A DNA stretch of 64,000 nucleotides, taken from contig JAACJM010000023.1 in the NCBI GenBank assembly GCA_013368315.1, positions 620,001-684,000 of the forward strand. Direction: 5' to 3'. The notes under the pieces are model-generated. The model did no database searches and was not told the DNA's origin. It saw nothing but the letters and a program-made list of their open reading frames with translations. Below, in pieces: positions 33,286 through 45,533 of the stretch. Source of the stretch: Tetrapyrgos nigripes. Its lineage: Eukaryota; Basidiomycota; Agaricomycetes; Agaricales; Campanellaceae. Each line of letters starts with the position of its first letter. Within the stretch, counting starts at the first letter, position 1. The position numbers and the translations under genes were made by a program.

Positions 33286-33449
33286 CTTCCCCTTCCCTCG
33301 TTGATTAGTAGACCAAAACGCATCCACGATCTATCTTTTCCTTTCACTCCTTAGGAGCTGACAGTGAGATTTTCAGGCTGATCCAGATCCATATCCGCAT
33401 GAAGCCCTCTGGGGAGGTATAGACAGGTCATTACATCTACTTTGATTAA

Positions 33450-36400
33450 TCAAGTCGCATGCGCAGGTACAAACGCCTCTCTAATCAACATCTCATGTTC
33501 CCTCGACCGCGGTGTAATCGAGCATTTGAAAGGTGCGGGGTGACTGTAAGAATTTGTCAAAATATGCACGCATGATCAGAAAAGCCCCATGAACATAATG
33601 AACCAAGCAAGCAAACACACGTACTTTTGAATCGACGACGGGATATACTCCCCCGTGGGTTCAACTACATTTCCCTGTTCATCTACGGCTTTTTCCAGTT
33701 TGAAGACAGCGAGGACGGAGGCGATACATATCCAAAGCGAAGACAAAGCTACGTGTTGACCTGGGCAGACTCTTTTGGACAGAAGCAAAGAGGAGGGAGG
33801 GAGATCACGTCAATTGAAGCCTACTCTTGACAGTACGTTCAACCTAGTACTACCTACCTCCTTCCAAAACCAAAATCAGCATCAGGATCTGGGATCGCCG
33901 GATTCAGCTTTAAGTTTGTGTTTGTTCCATCCTTCAATAATAGTAAGAACCTCTCTGGGTTGAATTTATTGGGGTCTGGTCCGTAGACTGTTTCGTTATG
34001 AAGCATTGCCCTGAGGCCCCGAGTAGTACGAGTGATAAGTATATCAGCGAAATTCGTTGTTGAAAAAGGAAAGAAACTTGAAAACGTGATCTTGATTTTG
34101 TGCTCACCAGACATTCGGAACGATAATCGTGTTCTTTGGGATACGATATCCTTTGTAGATGTCTTCTCCTTGGAGTAAATGAGCTATACCTGGTTCAATC
34201 AAATAAGACTCCTACGAAAAACGCATGGTATGCCACTGTCACGGCGAAGACTTACCAAGGGGACCAACAGGCTGCCATCTTGAAGTCGAGTATACAGGCA
34301 GGATCAAAACGAGCAGAAGGATCCGGAAATGCAGATCAAAATGATGAGCATATAACAAGCTGATACAAACACGAAACACTACGTACCTCTGAACCTCTTT
34401 GACGATAGCACTCACATACGGCAAGGAATCCCGATCTTTAAAGTCTGGTAACGATACACTTCCTAGAACTCTATCCAATTCCTCCTGCGCTTTAGCCTGA
34501 TACTGTGGGTTACAAACCATAGCAAGTACGAAGGAAGAGAATGCAGCGAGGGTTGTTGCTGTACCACCTGGATGATTCGTAAAACAGAATTCAATATAAG
34601 TAATTAAACCCTGAGTTCTTAAAGATATGATGAAGGAACGTGCCTGTGAACATGCTCACTGCTGTAAGCCTAGCAACTTCTCTCATATACTTCACTTTCT
34701 CAGCTTCAGATTTATCGTGGGGGAGACTGTGGTAAGCTCGTAGTAGGAAGGACTGATGTGCAGTGTCTTGAGCCTGGCATTGTAAGTAGTTGATTCACGC
34801 ATACGCAAGTCAGCCAATACTTCTCTGGAGGGGTAAAAGAATAGTAAAGGAGAGGTGAACCTAAATGGAGAGGGAGGGATGGAGAAGGAAGGGGGGTCAG
34901 GGGGGGGGGGGGAAAGCGAAGCGAAGAGAGGGGAAAAAGGGGGAGAGCACAGGAGGGAAAGAAGGGACAACGCTCGAAGGAGTGCCCTAGTTCATAAACT
35001 TACGATTTGCTTCATAACAACATTAAAAGGCCCATCAGTCATTCGATCCTTATACATCCTCCATTCCCTTGCTTTCTTCTTAAACGACGCTCCAGGGAAC
35101 CAAGATGGTACGTGTCTTAGCCAAGGAAATTGATCCTTTTCATCCAATCAGCCAACCACGCCGCACGGTCAACGGTCATTAATACAATAGCATAAGCAAA
35201 ATACTCAGAGCCCGGGATCGTTGGACAGAATCCAAGGCGAACTCGGAGATAGTACTCAATACTCACCACAAGAAACGCCCCGGGTCTAGCCGCCTCTGTA
35301 ACCGATTTCAGAGCCACTTCCGCGGCCTCGATGAATGGATCTGATGAAGGCTGAGCAGTTATTCCGTATGTGATAGATAGGATCAAGGTTCCTGCCATGC
35401 TACGAGTCGTACGAGTAATACGAGCGAGTGAATGGAAAGAAAAAGGGAGTTGGACGACGAGTAGTCACCGGTCAGGAACGTGCAAAGTAATCAGAATCGG
35501 ACTTACTATCGAAATTTATAACGCCAATCCTCTGGCGTCTCCAGAATGCTATTGATGAGAAGACGACTGGCTTTGAGAGCGTTTGGCTCGTGATAAGCGG
35601 CATCGGATGGATTTAGTTCTTTCAGGTTCGTCAAAAGAGTTGATCATAAGTTATTAGTATTCAGGATTGGGCTGGGGATGAGGGGGAAGAAGGGGGGGGA
35701 GAATTTACTAAGACGCTGTGGAGTACTCACCTTGATGAAACAACTTCCTACACTCCCTCCATAGATTGCTATACGGCATGAAGATGAAATCTTCTTTCCA
35801 GCTGGTCACAATAAGGATTTGATTTGGGTTTTCTTCTTCATTGAGAAACCTTGAGACTCACCCCATCCTAGAGTTCAAGAAGTTTATTTCTCGTCGTTTA
35901 GAATAAAGAGGATTTTGCAGGAGGGACTCAGACGTACAGCTCATGAGTCATAGTCATCAGAGGTCTGTGAAGCAAAGTTTAAGGGTCGTGCAGTCAACAC
36001 TGAGCACGATATCAAGCTCAATATGGAAAAGCTTCTCCCTCACCTACTGGAATACAACGCCGACCTTCGATCCATCAATTCAAAAGCAGCTTCTGAAGTG
36101 TTCACAACCAAGACAGATGAACCCGCTATATCCAGGTGGATGATGTCGCTGTCTGAAATTTAAATCAATCAGTAAAGTGTGCATGTGAAGGGCGATGAGG
36201 AAGCAGATAACGTACGGTATTCCTTCCCCCAACGCATATACGTGAACCATTCGAACCCTCTGGGTAGATTCTAAGTTCCGAAGACAAGTCAGTTACGCTC
36301 AGATATCGATGTTTGCGAAAACGAAAGGAGGACAATCATACTAGTACTTACCAAAAGATTCCCAACAATAGGGAGCTTGGGAGGACCAGGAGGAAGGGGT

Positions 36401-36501
36401 AGCTTCAACTTGCGTTGACGTGCATAGTTCTCCGTCAATAGAAGTAAAGCTAGAGTGCAAGCGAGGCCAAGAGTGGTGAAAATTAGGTTATCGTTGACCA
36501 T
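33450..36501 (-). CDS. Cytochrome P450 monooxygenase
   Basis: This many-exon gene has small introns. Exon 1 (36501-36352) gives an N-terminal membrane anchor and the Pro hinge (LPLPPGPPKLPIVGNLL). Later exons read 'LPRGFEWFTYMRWGKEY', 'IMPYSNLWRECRKLFHQ'-like C-helix sequence near 35770 (seen as FMPYSNLWREC), and 'AKAQEELDRVLG'. The K-helix ExxR is in 'IVKEVQR' (about 34400), and 'FNPERFL' lies near 33950. The haem loop 'FGFGRR-VCPG' is split by an intron, with the ligand Cys at 33765-33767. The last exon ends at 33450. The layout fits basidiomycete P450s related to O-methylsterigmatocystin-oxidoreductase-like families. It is an ER-bound oxygenase of unknown substrate, and no secondary-metabolism core gene lies nearby. 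A run of 13 G near 34900 falls in an intron. Confidence 0.85.
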
Positions 36502-36924
36502 GGCTGTAACGGCACCGGTGAGGAAAGAGGGGTGGGACGAGCACTGAGCGAGAAATACTCATCTGTTTATACCGCGTTCCTGAAGGAACCCCCGGGCCTT
36601 GGGCCATTCGAGATAGCAGCCAAGTAGCAGCTGACCCAACTTACAGGTTCTTCGCATCAGAAAGGCCAGCTTAACTCTGTAGAAAAGAACAATAAGGAAC
36701 TCGGAATTCTAACATCAATCTAACATACAGAAGTTTCCCAAGACCCTCTCAAATACAGCTGGAGGCTTGACCGATCGGATGATTAACTTGCATCACAAAG
36801 TTAACATCCAGGTACGAGTAGATACAATAATAGATTACTATACCACTTGTACATGTAGCTATAGGACGCTGTAGATAGGGCCAATACTAGATCTCTAGAT
36901 ATAGGTATGCAGTATCCTGCACAG

Positions 36925-38144
36925 TTACAGCTTCGTGATATTAGCAGCAGCGGGATTCTGTCCAGCAGCTTTAGCACGCTTGCGAAACATCTGGGTCGAC
37001 TTGTTTCCACGAATACCTCCACCCCATTGACGCCTGTGTTCATCGTACTTGTCGGTGCTGTGAAGGAGAGAGCACTCAGTCAGTGTACCATACACAACGA
37101 AACGTGACGAAGTAAGTACTCACAAATTAGCTTTAGCAGCACTGACGAGTGTAGCCAATTCCCTCTGGTCCTCGGACTTGACCTCTTCCAAGGCGACGAC
37201 AGCCGCAGTCTTTTTGTGGACAACAGCACCGAGACGAGCCTTCCCCTTGATGATGACGTAGGGTACACCCATCTTGCGACAGAGAGCAGGAAGGTAGACG
37301 ACCAGTTCGATAGGGTGAACATCGTGGGCGATGACGATGAGTGAAGCTTTCTTTGCTTCAATGAGAGCGACGATGTGGTTGAGACCGTACTTGACGAAGA
37401 GGGGCTTCTTAGTATCCTAAAGCAGCAGTCAGTCAACTTCCCAAGTACGGCAAGTAGAAAAGGCACGCACCGTGTTACCATTACCCTCTGTAGCTGCAGC
37501 TGCAGTAGCGGTCAAACGTTCCTTCTTCTCCGTCTTCGTCTCGGGACGATACTTGTTAAGAAGCTTGAAAAGCTGCGTAGCAGTGTTTTTGTCGAGCGTA
37601 TGTGAAAACTGGGCGATTGAAGGAGGAACCTTGAGACGTTGGTTGAGAATGACCTTTTGGCGTTGGAGGCGGACGTATTCGGGCCATTTGACGAAACGAG
37701 TAAGGTCAGTTTGAGGCTGGATATCGCCACCTGTAATCCAAACCAATTCAGATATCAAGTAAGACAATCAGTCTTTCGTGGACGCACCTATGCCAAAGTT
37801 TCTGGGATTGGCCTCAAAAAGAGGATTCTTCTTCGTCTTGCTAGCCTTGGAGGCAAACGGAGCCGCAGCGGGCTTTTTGGCAGATCCAGATTTGGCGGCT
37901 TTAGGCTGGTCATTGAGACGAGGTCAGCGTCTGTCATCACAAAAAATGACATATGCGCCCCGGAGCTCTAACGCTGCTAGGAAGCAGCCCAGCATACATG
38001 ACACTTCGTCGCTTCATCGCCATCCGTATATTAGGAGAGCTCAGCAGCAGAAGGAGAATGGTACGTATATCAATCTTTGGCAGATTGTTCGACCTATGAA
38101 ACGGTTCAGTACTCAAAACGTCATCCAAGTCAAACACGCACCAT
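36925..38144 (-). CDS. RPL8: Large-subunit ribosomal protein eL8
   Basis: Exons 38142-38144 (start codon only), 37905-37788, 37730-37471, 37416-37124 and 37057-36925 total 807 nt and give 268 residues. The protein matches eukaryotic eL8 (yeast Rpl8, human RPL7A): '[20 protein letters not shown]', '[20 protein letters not shown]', '[20 protein letters not shown]', '[19 protein letters not shown]' and '[13 protein letters not shown]'. It binds 25S/28S rRNA in the large subunit. The 236-bp first intron directly after the ATG is typical of fungal ribosomal-protein genes and may hold expression signals. This is a housekeeping anchor among the repeats. Confidence 0.95.
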
Positions 38145-38249
38145 CCATCTCATTTAGCGGTCTTTGCAGACGCTGAAAGAGAGATAAAAGAGCTCCGGGG
38201 TGTCCTAGAGGCCATACACACCATTTCGAATCTTGAGGGGTCTTGAGGA

Positions 38250-38345
38250 GATGAAGAGCTTGAGGTTTTCGTTCAACTCGTGTTTGGTTGACTAGTTCTA
38301 TAGAGTGGTTTTAAACCCCGCTATTCCAGACTCTTAGACGCACAC
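38250..38345 (+). repeat. Dispersed repeat, copy A
   Basis: The stretch containing 'GCTATTCCAGACTCTTAGAC' and 'GTGTTTGGTTGACTAGTTC' recurs at 57833-57935 in the same orientation with about 85-90% identity. A weaker fragment lies at 38760-38815. Confidence 0.75.
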
Positions 38346-39079
38346 TTATAGACACTCATGTACCACGAAGCATAGCCTACGGGTCCACGGACCGGTCTTT
38401 GAGCAGAAAATTTCGCCTGTACTTCAACTGCATTTTCAGTACTACTCTGATCAGCGCATCAGACAGAGACCGGTCGCAGAGAAGGAATGTCCCAGGACGT
38501 AAAGGGACAGGCTTGAGCATTCCTCGTCTATGTACGTCTCTTTCAAGACGACAGGGTAAGCAAACTTTGGAGATCCTTCGTCCAACGAGAGTATGAGAGT
38601 CTTGGGCTTGGAGAAAACCGCGAAGAAGGAATGGAGTCGCCAGCTCACATAAAGATTGAAGCGATGGGTAGAAGAATAAAACGCGTCAGACAGGCAGCAG
38701 CAAGGCAGCAGCTGGTACGTAGGAGTCGTTAGCACAGGCAAAGAAGCTTAGCGGAGCCAGACTAGTTTGAGTACTCGAGTTTAGACTCTTCAAACTCCGC
38801 TTTTCCTGACTCTGCCACTCTCTGAGCAATTACATCGACCTTTAGGTATGCGAGTACTACTTATAATGCAGGAGAAAGCAAAGCCAGAAAGAAAGAAAGA
38901 AGAAAACCGATACAACTCGATCACCGTCCTTAGAACTGAGTAAAATTCCCATATCCAAGGAACTGTCAACACTAGCCATGAATGCATCTCAGTCTTCCTG
39001 ACAAATTTCGTTTCTAATTAATGGAATAATGGTGGACAGTCTTAGAATGTACATCTATCACTGTCAAGACGAAATGATC

Positions 39080-40060
39080 TCACCTTACCTCGTTGAATCT
39101 CAGAAGAGGATTGTATGGTATCGACAAGCCGAAAGATGGGTTCGACTGCATTAGATCTACAGCAAAGTCAGTCAGAACAAAGTAGCACTAATCATTGAGT
39201 AAAGAAACAAGAAACCTACTTGTTCTGTTATACGCAACAGACTGCAATCCGTGTACCGTCACCGGGTCAAGGACGTCAAGAAAGTTACCATGAGCGTGGA
39301 CATGACTCGGGCCCTGATGGGCCCTGCCAATTTCGTCAGGGAAAGTACCAATATCATCCATTGCCTTTGTCCAATCCGAGGCAGATAGAGATAATTGGGG
39401 ATTTAGATTTTGTCCAGCAGCGTTAACGTCAAAGAATGCCTCCAGTTCCGTCTCTCACCTTCGTTTCAAAGTTTCCTGCGGTTCTACCTCCGCTAGATAC
39501 GATTGCTTGAATAAGGTCCCTAATGGCGTAACAGGGTAAAAAATCTCAGACAGAGAGTGAGTGAAATGAATGGATAGATACCTGAAACGTCCTGCGCCTT
39601 TGATTCTGAAAAATTTCCGCTTGGAGCTCGGAGACAATAAGAATCTACGCAAATAAAGTTACACACCTTTTCTCCCATTCCCGTAGGATTTCAACACACT
39701 TGTAGATATTCAACATCTCGTTTGGCCGGTCAAGCTGCAATTGCAGCTCCTTGGTCCTGATCAGACATATCAAAAGGTTTGATGGTGGCTCGCAGGCTGT
39801 GCAGCCGTACAGTTTCCTGATGCCGGTCTCCGACATTTGACGTCACCTCAAAATTTGATGCACTTTAACTCTGCAATTCGGAAAATCTTCTGTATGACGG
39901 ATATACGCTGCGTATATTCAGAGGCGGGGCTCGGTTGGTATGACAGTGTATGTCGGTGATGCCAATACACCGGATATACCAATTACAGATTGTCGATGTC
40001 GTCATCTTCAGTAGATGGAGAAGGTCCCGTTCGAGGCGGAAGATCGCCCTCAACCATGCT
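39080..40060 (-). pseudogene. C-terminal relic of a Zn2Cys6 transcription factor paralogue
   Basis: Minus-strand exons carry a helical end like that of the neighbouring intact factor: 'MLNIYKCVEILREWEKR' near 39680-39740 compares with 'VYKCIGMLRSYEGRW' there, followed by 'GAGRF' and 'DLIQAIVSSGG'. A low-complexity tail with 'LSASDWTKAMDDIG' lies around 39220-39430. Directly upstream (about 40010-40060) is a 38-bp piece of the N-terminal linker also found at 59005-59060. The Zn cluster and most of the middle homology domain are missing, so this is a large internal deletion product. It lies tail-out next to the intact gene that starts at 40209. Confidence 0.6.
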
Positions 40061-40208
40061 CCTTTAGTACTTATCGAGTAATCAAAGAGGCATGGGCCAT
40101 TTAAAGCTGCGACACGACGCCCTTGAGCTTGAGCGGGCATACAATTGCATTACTTCAACATTAGCTTTAGTACGTAACCTCTCGTCGTACAACTTGCTTC
40201 AAGCCTCC

Positions 40209-43200
40209 ATGTCCGACGAGGAAGACAACTCAAGGTCTGGCTCGCACAAGAAACGAAGGCTACAAAATGCGTGCGACGAGTGTAGGAAGAAGAAAGGTAA
40301 GTGACTTGCCAACTTCTAGAAAACTGTGGCACACTAACCGTCAAAAACCTCGCTGTTCTTCTACGTAGTCAAGTGTCGGTTCATCCAATAAGTAACTCAA
40401 TCCAATCCAAGACTCAAGTAGTATCAAAGGTGATGGTGCGAAAATGCCCGGAAATCGCTGTACACGCTGCGTTTCTCTGGAAATAGACTGTACTCACGTA
40501 TTGGCAACTATAAAGAAGGTGAGTCAGTAAAGCCCTGACAATAGCGAATCTCGTGTTTATGGAATACAGAAACGAGGTCCTCCGATTGGGTATGTATTCA
40601 GAAAGAAAATTTTTTCTCCTACTTACGCAGTAATAATTAGTAAACCTCGCGGGTCAAAGTCGATTCGCTTCACAATATCGCAGATACTGTCGACCACGAA
40701 ACCATTTGAAGCACCTGATACTCCTGAGGCAGTATTAGAGCTTTTCAAAGACCTGGCCACCTATGTTAGGAAGCTGGAAGAAGAGCTGGACGAGCTTCAA
40801 CAGACATTAATGGCTAAAACTGCAGAAGCCTCATCGGAAGGACAGGATCGTTCCTCAGAGCCCACCCCCGCGTTCCCTTTCTGGAGTCAACAAAATGTGT
40901 TATCAGGCGAAACACCGGAACAGGACGCACGTTCTGTAGAAGGACTGTCTGAACAGCTCAAACGTCTCGTCCTGGACCAATCCTTAAAGCGTCATTTTGG
41001 CACCTCTAGTTCACTGACCCTAGTCAGAGACGCGATGAATGACGTACATCCCCAAGACGTTCAACGCCCATCCTCCGATGCAGCTCGCTACTTGAAGGCA
41101 AGACGCCCACAGTTTTGGGCCATCTATCCAGTAAGTGTTTCTATTGACGTCGACTAATCAGTGTTTCCGGAGATGGTTACTCACATCAATCACGCCCATC
41201 AGTGGCAAATTCCTCCTCAAGAAGACCTCAAACCTCTCGTTTTTCCAGAGACCAACTTGATGACGAAACTCATCGACCTCTACTTCGTCAATTTCAACCA
41301 ATACTTTCCCATGCTCCACCGTCCTACTTTTGACCGCTCTATCGCTGAAGGCATGCACCTCTGTAATCATAAATTTGGCTGCGTCCTTCTCGGAGTATGT
41401 GCCTTGGGATCCAGATACTGCGACGACCCTGCGATATTAGAGCCAGAGGCGCCGGAATTTAGTGCAGGCTGGAAGTACTTTAGACAGATTAGACCAATCC
41501 AAACCACATACTTGGGCGCGCCTTCTCTTTATCAGCTGCAGACCATATGCGTGAGTATCTTATGCGCTAACTCCCGACTCGTCAAATCATCGCCGCTAAT
41601 TCCTGTTATGTTTCGCAGATCTCCATCGCGTTCCTCCAAGTAACTACCATTCCAGACTCGGTGTGGGTCCAAATTGCTGTTGGGATCCGTTTAGCACAAC
41701 AAGTCGGTGCTCACAGACGCAGGCCGGGTCAGAAACCAACTATCGAAGGAGAGTTATGGAAGAGGGTGTTCTGGATACTCTACGCTTGGGATATATACGG
41801 TAGCGCTTTCATGGGTCGGCCTAGAGCTACGTCTTCTGATGAGTACGTATCTCCTATCAAGTTCTCTAACAGCCGACCACTATCTGACAGTTATGACTTT
41901 CTAATCCTCACCCTCTAGCTTTGATATCGACCTACCTGTCCAATGCGACGACGAATACTGGAAACACCCTGATCCTGAGCTGGCTTTTAAACAAGCTCCA
42001 GGACGTCCGTCTAATTTGGTCTACTTCGTTACATTCTTGAGGCTCCTCGATATTCTAAACATGGCTCAAAAGACTATCGTAAGTCCCTTGCGACAAATGA
42101 TACTAATGCGATCTGCTATTAATCTGATTTAACCTGACTCCAACAGTACTTAACCAGACACTCCGACACATGGACTATGAAGGGTAGATCAGATTTGGAA
42201 TGGAGCCAACAAACGGTATCCAAGCTGGACTCGATGTTGAACGACTGGATAGATACTATACCTGAGCACTGTGAGGGCTTTTCTTTCTCCAATCCGTCAT
42301 AATTCAGTTTATAACTCAATCCCGGCTACTTATTAGTGAAATGGGATCCAAACAGAGAAAACATCGACTTCTTCCACCAATCAGTATCTCTCTACGTCAG
42401 CTACTACTGGATCCAAATCCTCATCCACAAACCCTTCATCCCTCGTCTCGGTGCCGCTTCAGAAGTCATCTTTCCTTCAATGGCTATTTGTGCCAACGCA
42501 GCAAGATCAGCTTGTCATGTTATGGAGGTACAACAGCGTCGTGGATTTCTACCGCTTCCCAATGTTATTGTAAGTGTATTCCATAGAATTGACCTCCAGG
42601 CGATCTGGTTAATGGATGAGTTTTGGTTGAATATCAGATAACGCTATACAACGCTGCGATTGTTCTTCTCCTAAATGCATGGAGGGGAAAACATCTCCAG
42701 ACCACGCCGGATACGAATAAGGAACTAATAGACGTGTATAAATGCATTGGAATGCTTCGTTCGTATGAGGGACGGTATGTCTTATTCATTCATGCGTCGG
42801 CAAAACAAGAAGCTGACATTTGATCTCAGCTGGCAGAGCGCAGGGACCTACTGGTACGTTACGTCTTCCAATGCAACTTGTCCTGCCAAGGTTATGAACA
42901 AAATCTCACAACTTCTCTTCCTATTTCCCAGTGATATCATCCGCGAAATCCTCGCCACCAGCAACCTCTACAGTCCAGAACCCTTTGGTCCCAGATATCT
43001 CAAGCGCTACCGGGACTCCAAGAACGATTCTTTCACTGGTGGACAACAATCGCCAAATTCCAATTCGTCTTCATCGTCACCATCACCCTTAGGCTCTGGA
43101 GAACCTCGAAAGATAGCGGGTACTCATCGAGTATCCGCTTCTGGCAATGGCACTGGTAACATTCGACCCTCTGCATCCCCATCTGCATTCTCCACAACCA

Positions 43201-43978
43201 CTTTGATGACTCTCCCTCACCAAGATACTAGCCACGGTACTACCACTCTTAACATCGACCCCATCTTCAACCTTCCTTTACGCTCTAACGAATTGGGTAG
43301 TCTACCCTCCACGTATCGTTTGACCCCCTTGGTGATGCTCAGGCTTTTGCCGATTCGAGTGGTACCTGGATGACTGAGTTGTTTCAAACTGGCAGTGAGC
43401 AGTCGCAGGTATCGGTTGCTGGCACCGGCGCCGGTGGCGATGGTAGTAGTAGCAGTGTCAATAACCTTTTATCTGGGCTTGGCTTCGGCCACTGGCAGCC
43501 TGACCACAACTACTCGAACCTGAACAATCAGGATCCCAGTGGCACTAGCAATAATATGGTGCAAAACCAGGGCCCGGGCGGGCTGCCCAGCGCAACAAAT
43601 AATCCGAGTCTTGGTAGCATGGCACCTGGTTATTCGCAAACTGTCATGGCTTCGTTGTTCTCAGCCATGGGATCTGGTGAGCTCAGTCAACTCTCAATTG
43701 ATATAAACAATTAGAACTGAATCTTTTCAACCAATGTTTGCGCAGGACCATCGACTCAGAACTTGAACTTACCTTCTCAGCAAATGGGCCAAACAATATT
43801 CGCAGATTCAGGCTCCTCCGCTACTCACAGCGACCCTAAGACTATGAGCAGGTACGGGAAATGCATCATATATTTCGATCTTGACTGTTGTTCTGAAAAA
43901 TTTCCGTTACATAGCAGTGACTGGGATGCGTACATTGCTAACGTAGATGACCTGTTGCGCTCGTTTATGTCTCAGTGA
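40209..43978 (+). CDS. Fungal Zn2Cys6 transcription factor, XlnR-type middle domain
   Basis: The protein begins MSDEEDNSRSG. It has a basic stretch and a binuclear zinc cluster (CDEC-RKKK-VKC, then NRC-TRC-VSLEIDC) broken by two introns, and the exact join after VKCR is unclear. A coiled-coil linker (YVRKLEEELDELQQTL) follows. The fungal-specific 'xylanolytic activator' domain spans about 41210-42300: 'LYFVNFNQYFPMLHRPTFDR', 'LLGVCALGSRY', 'VGIRLAQQVGAHRRR', 'WKRVFWILYAWDIYGSAFMG'. The C-terminal part is Gly/Asn/Ser/Gln-rich, an activation-domain type, ending 'DWDAYIANVDDLLRSFMSQ'. At least ten short introns occur. These factors bind CGG-type DNA sites in the nucleus; the target pathway is unknown. 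Relics of two paralogues occur at 39.1-40.1 kb and 58.5-59.7 kb. Confidence 0.85.
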
Positions 43979-44221
43979 TACCACATCTATGAGAATAAAT
44001 AACACTTCTCTCCCCACCCCCAAAGTACACGAGTTGAAGACAATTTGGGAGTCAGTTGATGTATGACTGGTTGGCGGTCCTTACCCAGAGGAAATGCATT
44101 TATGCACGAAACACTCAACATGCTTCAGTGTGGGACTCAGAACTAACCAATACCCACTAAAACCCCTGACTTCTGAGTCCAATCATTCGGAAGATTCTTC
44201 TCTTCGCAGAGTAATCCAGAC

Positions 44222-44325
44222 CTGTGCGGCCTCGTATTTGCCACGGCCCACACCCCCTTCATATATGAACTCATAATTGTCTTGAAGCTGGCATATTTGA
44301 TGCAAGCAAAGTGTAAAAATCTAAT
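44222..44325 (+). repeat. Dispersed repeat, copy B
   Basis: 'GTCTTGAAGCTGG-ATATT' plus 'AAAGTGTAAAAATCT' recurs at 56353-56400. The preceding 'GGCCTCGTATTTGCCAC' recurs at 57635-57655. The three pieces look like fragments of one ancient element. Confidence 0.65.
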
Positions 44326-44326
44326 T

Positions 44327-44821
44327 GTTATTCGCGGCCCAAAAACGGCCGTCTTCTGACACCCCCCCTCTCTAGCCGCTTCCAGCAAATTATGGGTGGG
44401 TCTCCAAGACATGTTCTAGACGTAATTCTAGCTGTAGAATCGTACTGTGGCTGTGCATACCACCCCTGACCTGCTACAAGCCAAACATCCACCCTCAGAC
44501 GGTGAGTTGGCCTGTAACGGGCCAGGGGTAATTTGCACGGCCATGAGACCTACAAATTCGGATTCTACGGCTAGAATTACGTCTATAACATGTCTTGGAG
44601 ACCCACCCATAATTTGCTGGAAGTGGCTGGAGGTAGGGGGGAATGTGTGAAGACGGCGGTTTGGTCAGGGGTGGCCTGCACAGCCACTGGACCTAGAAAT
44701 TCGGATTCTACGGCCAAAATTACGTCTAGACATGTCTTGAAGTCCCACCCATACTTTGCTGGAAGCGGCTAGAGAGGGGGGGTGTCAGAAGACGGCCGTC
44801 ACGGTTTGGGCCGCGAATAAC
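44327..44821. mobile_element. Fold-back (MITE-like) element
   Basis: The element is about 495 bp. Its ends GTTATTCGCGGCCC and, reversed, GGTTATTCGCGGCCC continue as inverted arms of about 120 bp ('CGTCTTCTGACACCCCCC', 'GACATGTTCTAGACGTAATT'). A third, inverted copy of the inner arm lies at 44560-44640. No open frame of note and no clear target duplication are visible. Confidence 0.75.
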
Positions 44822-45533
44822 CGGGTAGGTCTTCTCTGTAGCCTCCTTCGTTGCAAGGCTAGCCAGTTATTTATATCTCCATGCTTTTCTCTCACCTGTT
44901 GAGCTGGCTCTTTGTAAGTATGTAGTACAAGTACTCTCAAGTACATTGAACGCCAAACCAATGCCATTGACTAAGGACTTTATTATTCAAAAAAAGGTTC
45001 GGCCCTTGCTGCTAGCGGCCACACCCCACCGTCATTATAATCATCCCGATTTTACAGAGGTGTACGACCTGCAGTCGTATCAGCGGGCGCCGGGACGGTT
45101 TCAACAAAATGAATCCCCGCGCTGTTTACAATGTTTACAAAATGATATTCATCTCCACCTAAAATAGACTAACCTCGATGAACCCTACATATACACACAC
45201 GAAGTGTAGCTACTGTGTATATCGTCAGTCTGGCTACGCGAGACTAGATGAACCCTGCCGTCCATACAGCCTTTATGTAGCCCTTTGCAGATTGTTTTAC
45301 ACGTCACTCTGGTAAACCTATAGGTTATTTGATGATATTTGCTCCCATACAAATCGACGTCAGTTACATAATTTCAGGAAGGGCTGTATGGAACGTGAAC
45401 ATTGAAAAGCGACAATATATGACCCTGATGTGTCTGCAAGCTCTTCTTGTCCTCTTCCTTCCCCTTCTCGACTCGAGGGCGTCTGTACTTTGTACATAGC
45501 ATACTTCGCCTGACGTGCAAAAGTCTACGATCA

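Noticed and set aside
37906..38141. Box C/D snoRNA in the first intron of the eL8 gene
   Set aside because: GATGA- and CTGA-like words exist, but the best C and D boxes are too close together or imperfect, and there is no terminal stem I can support.
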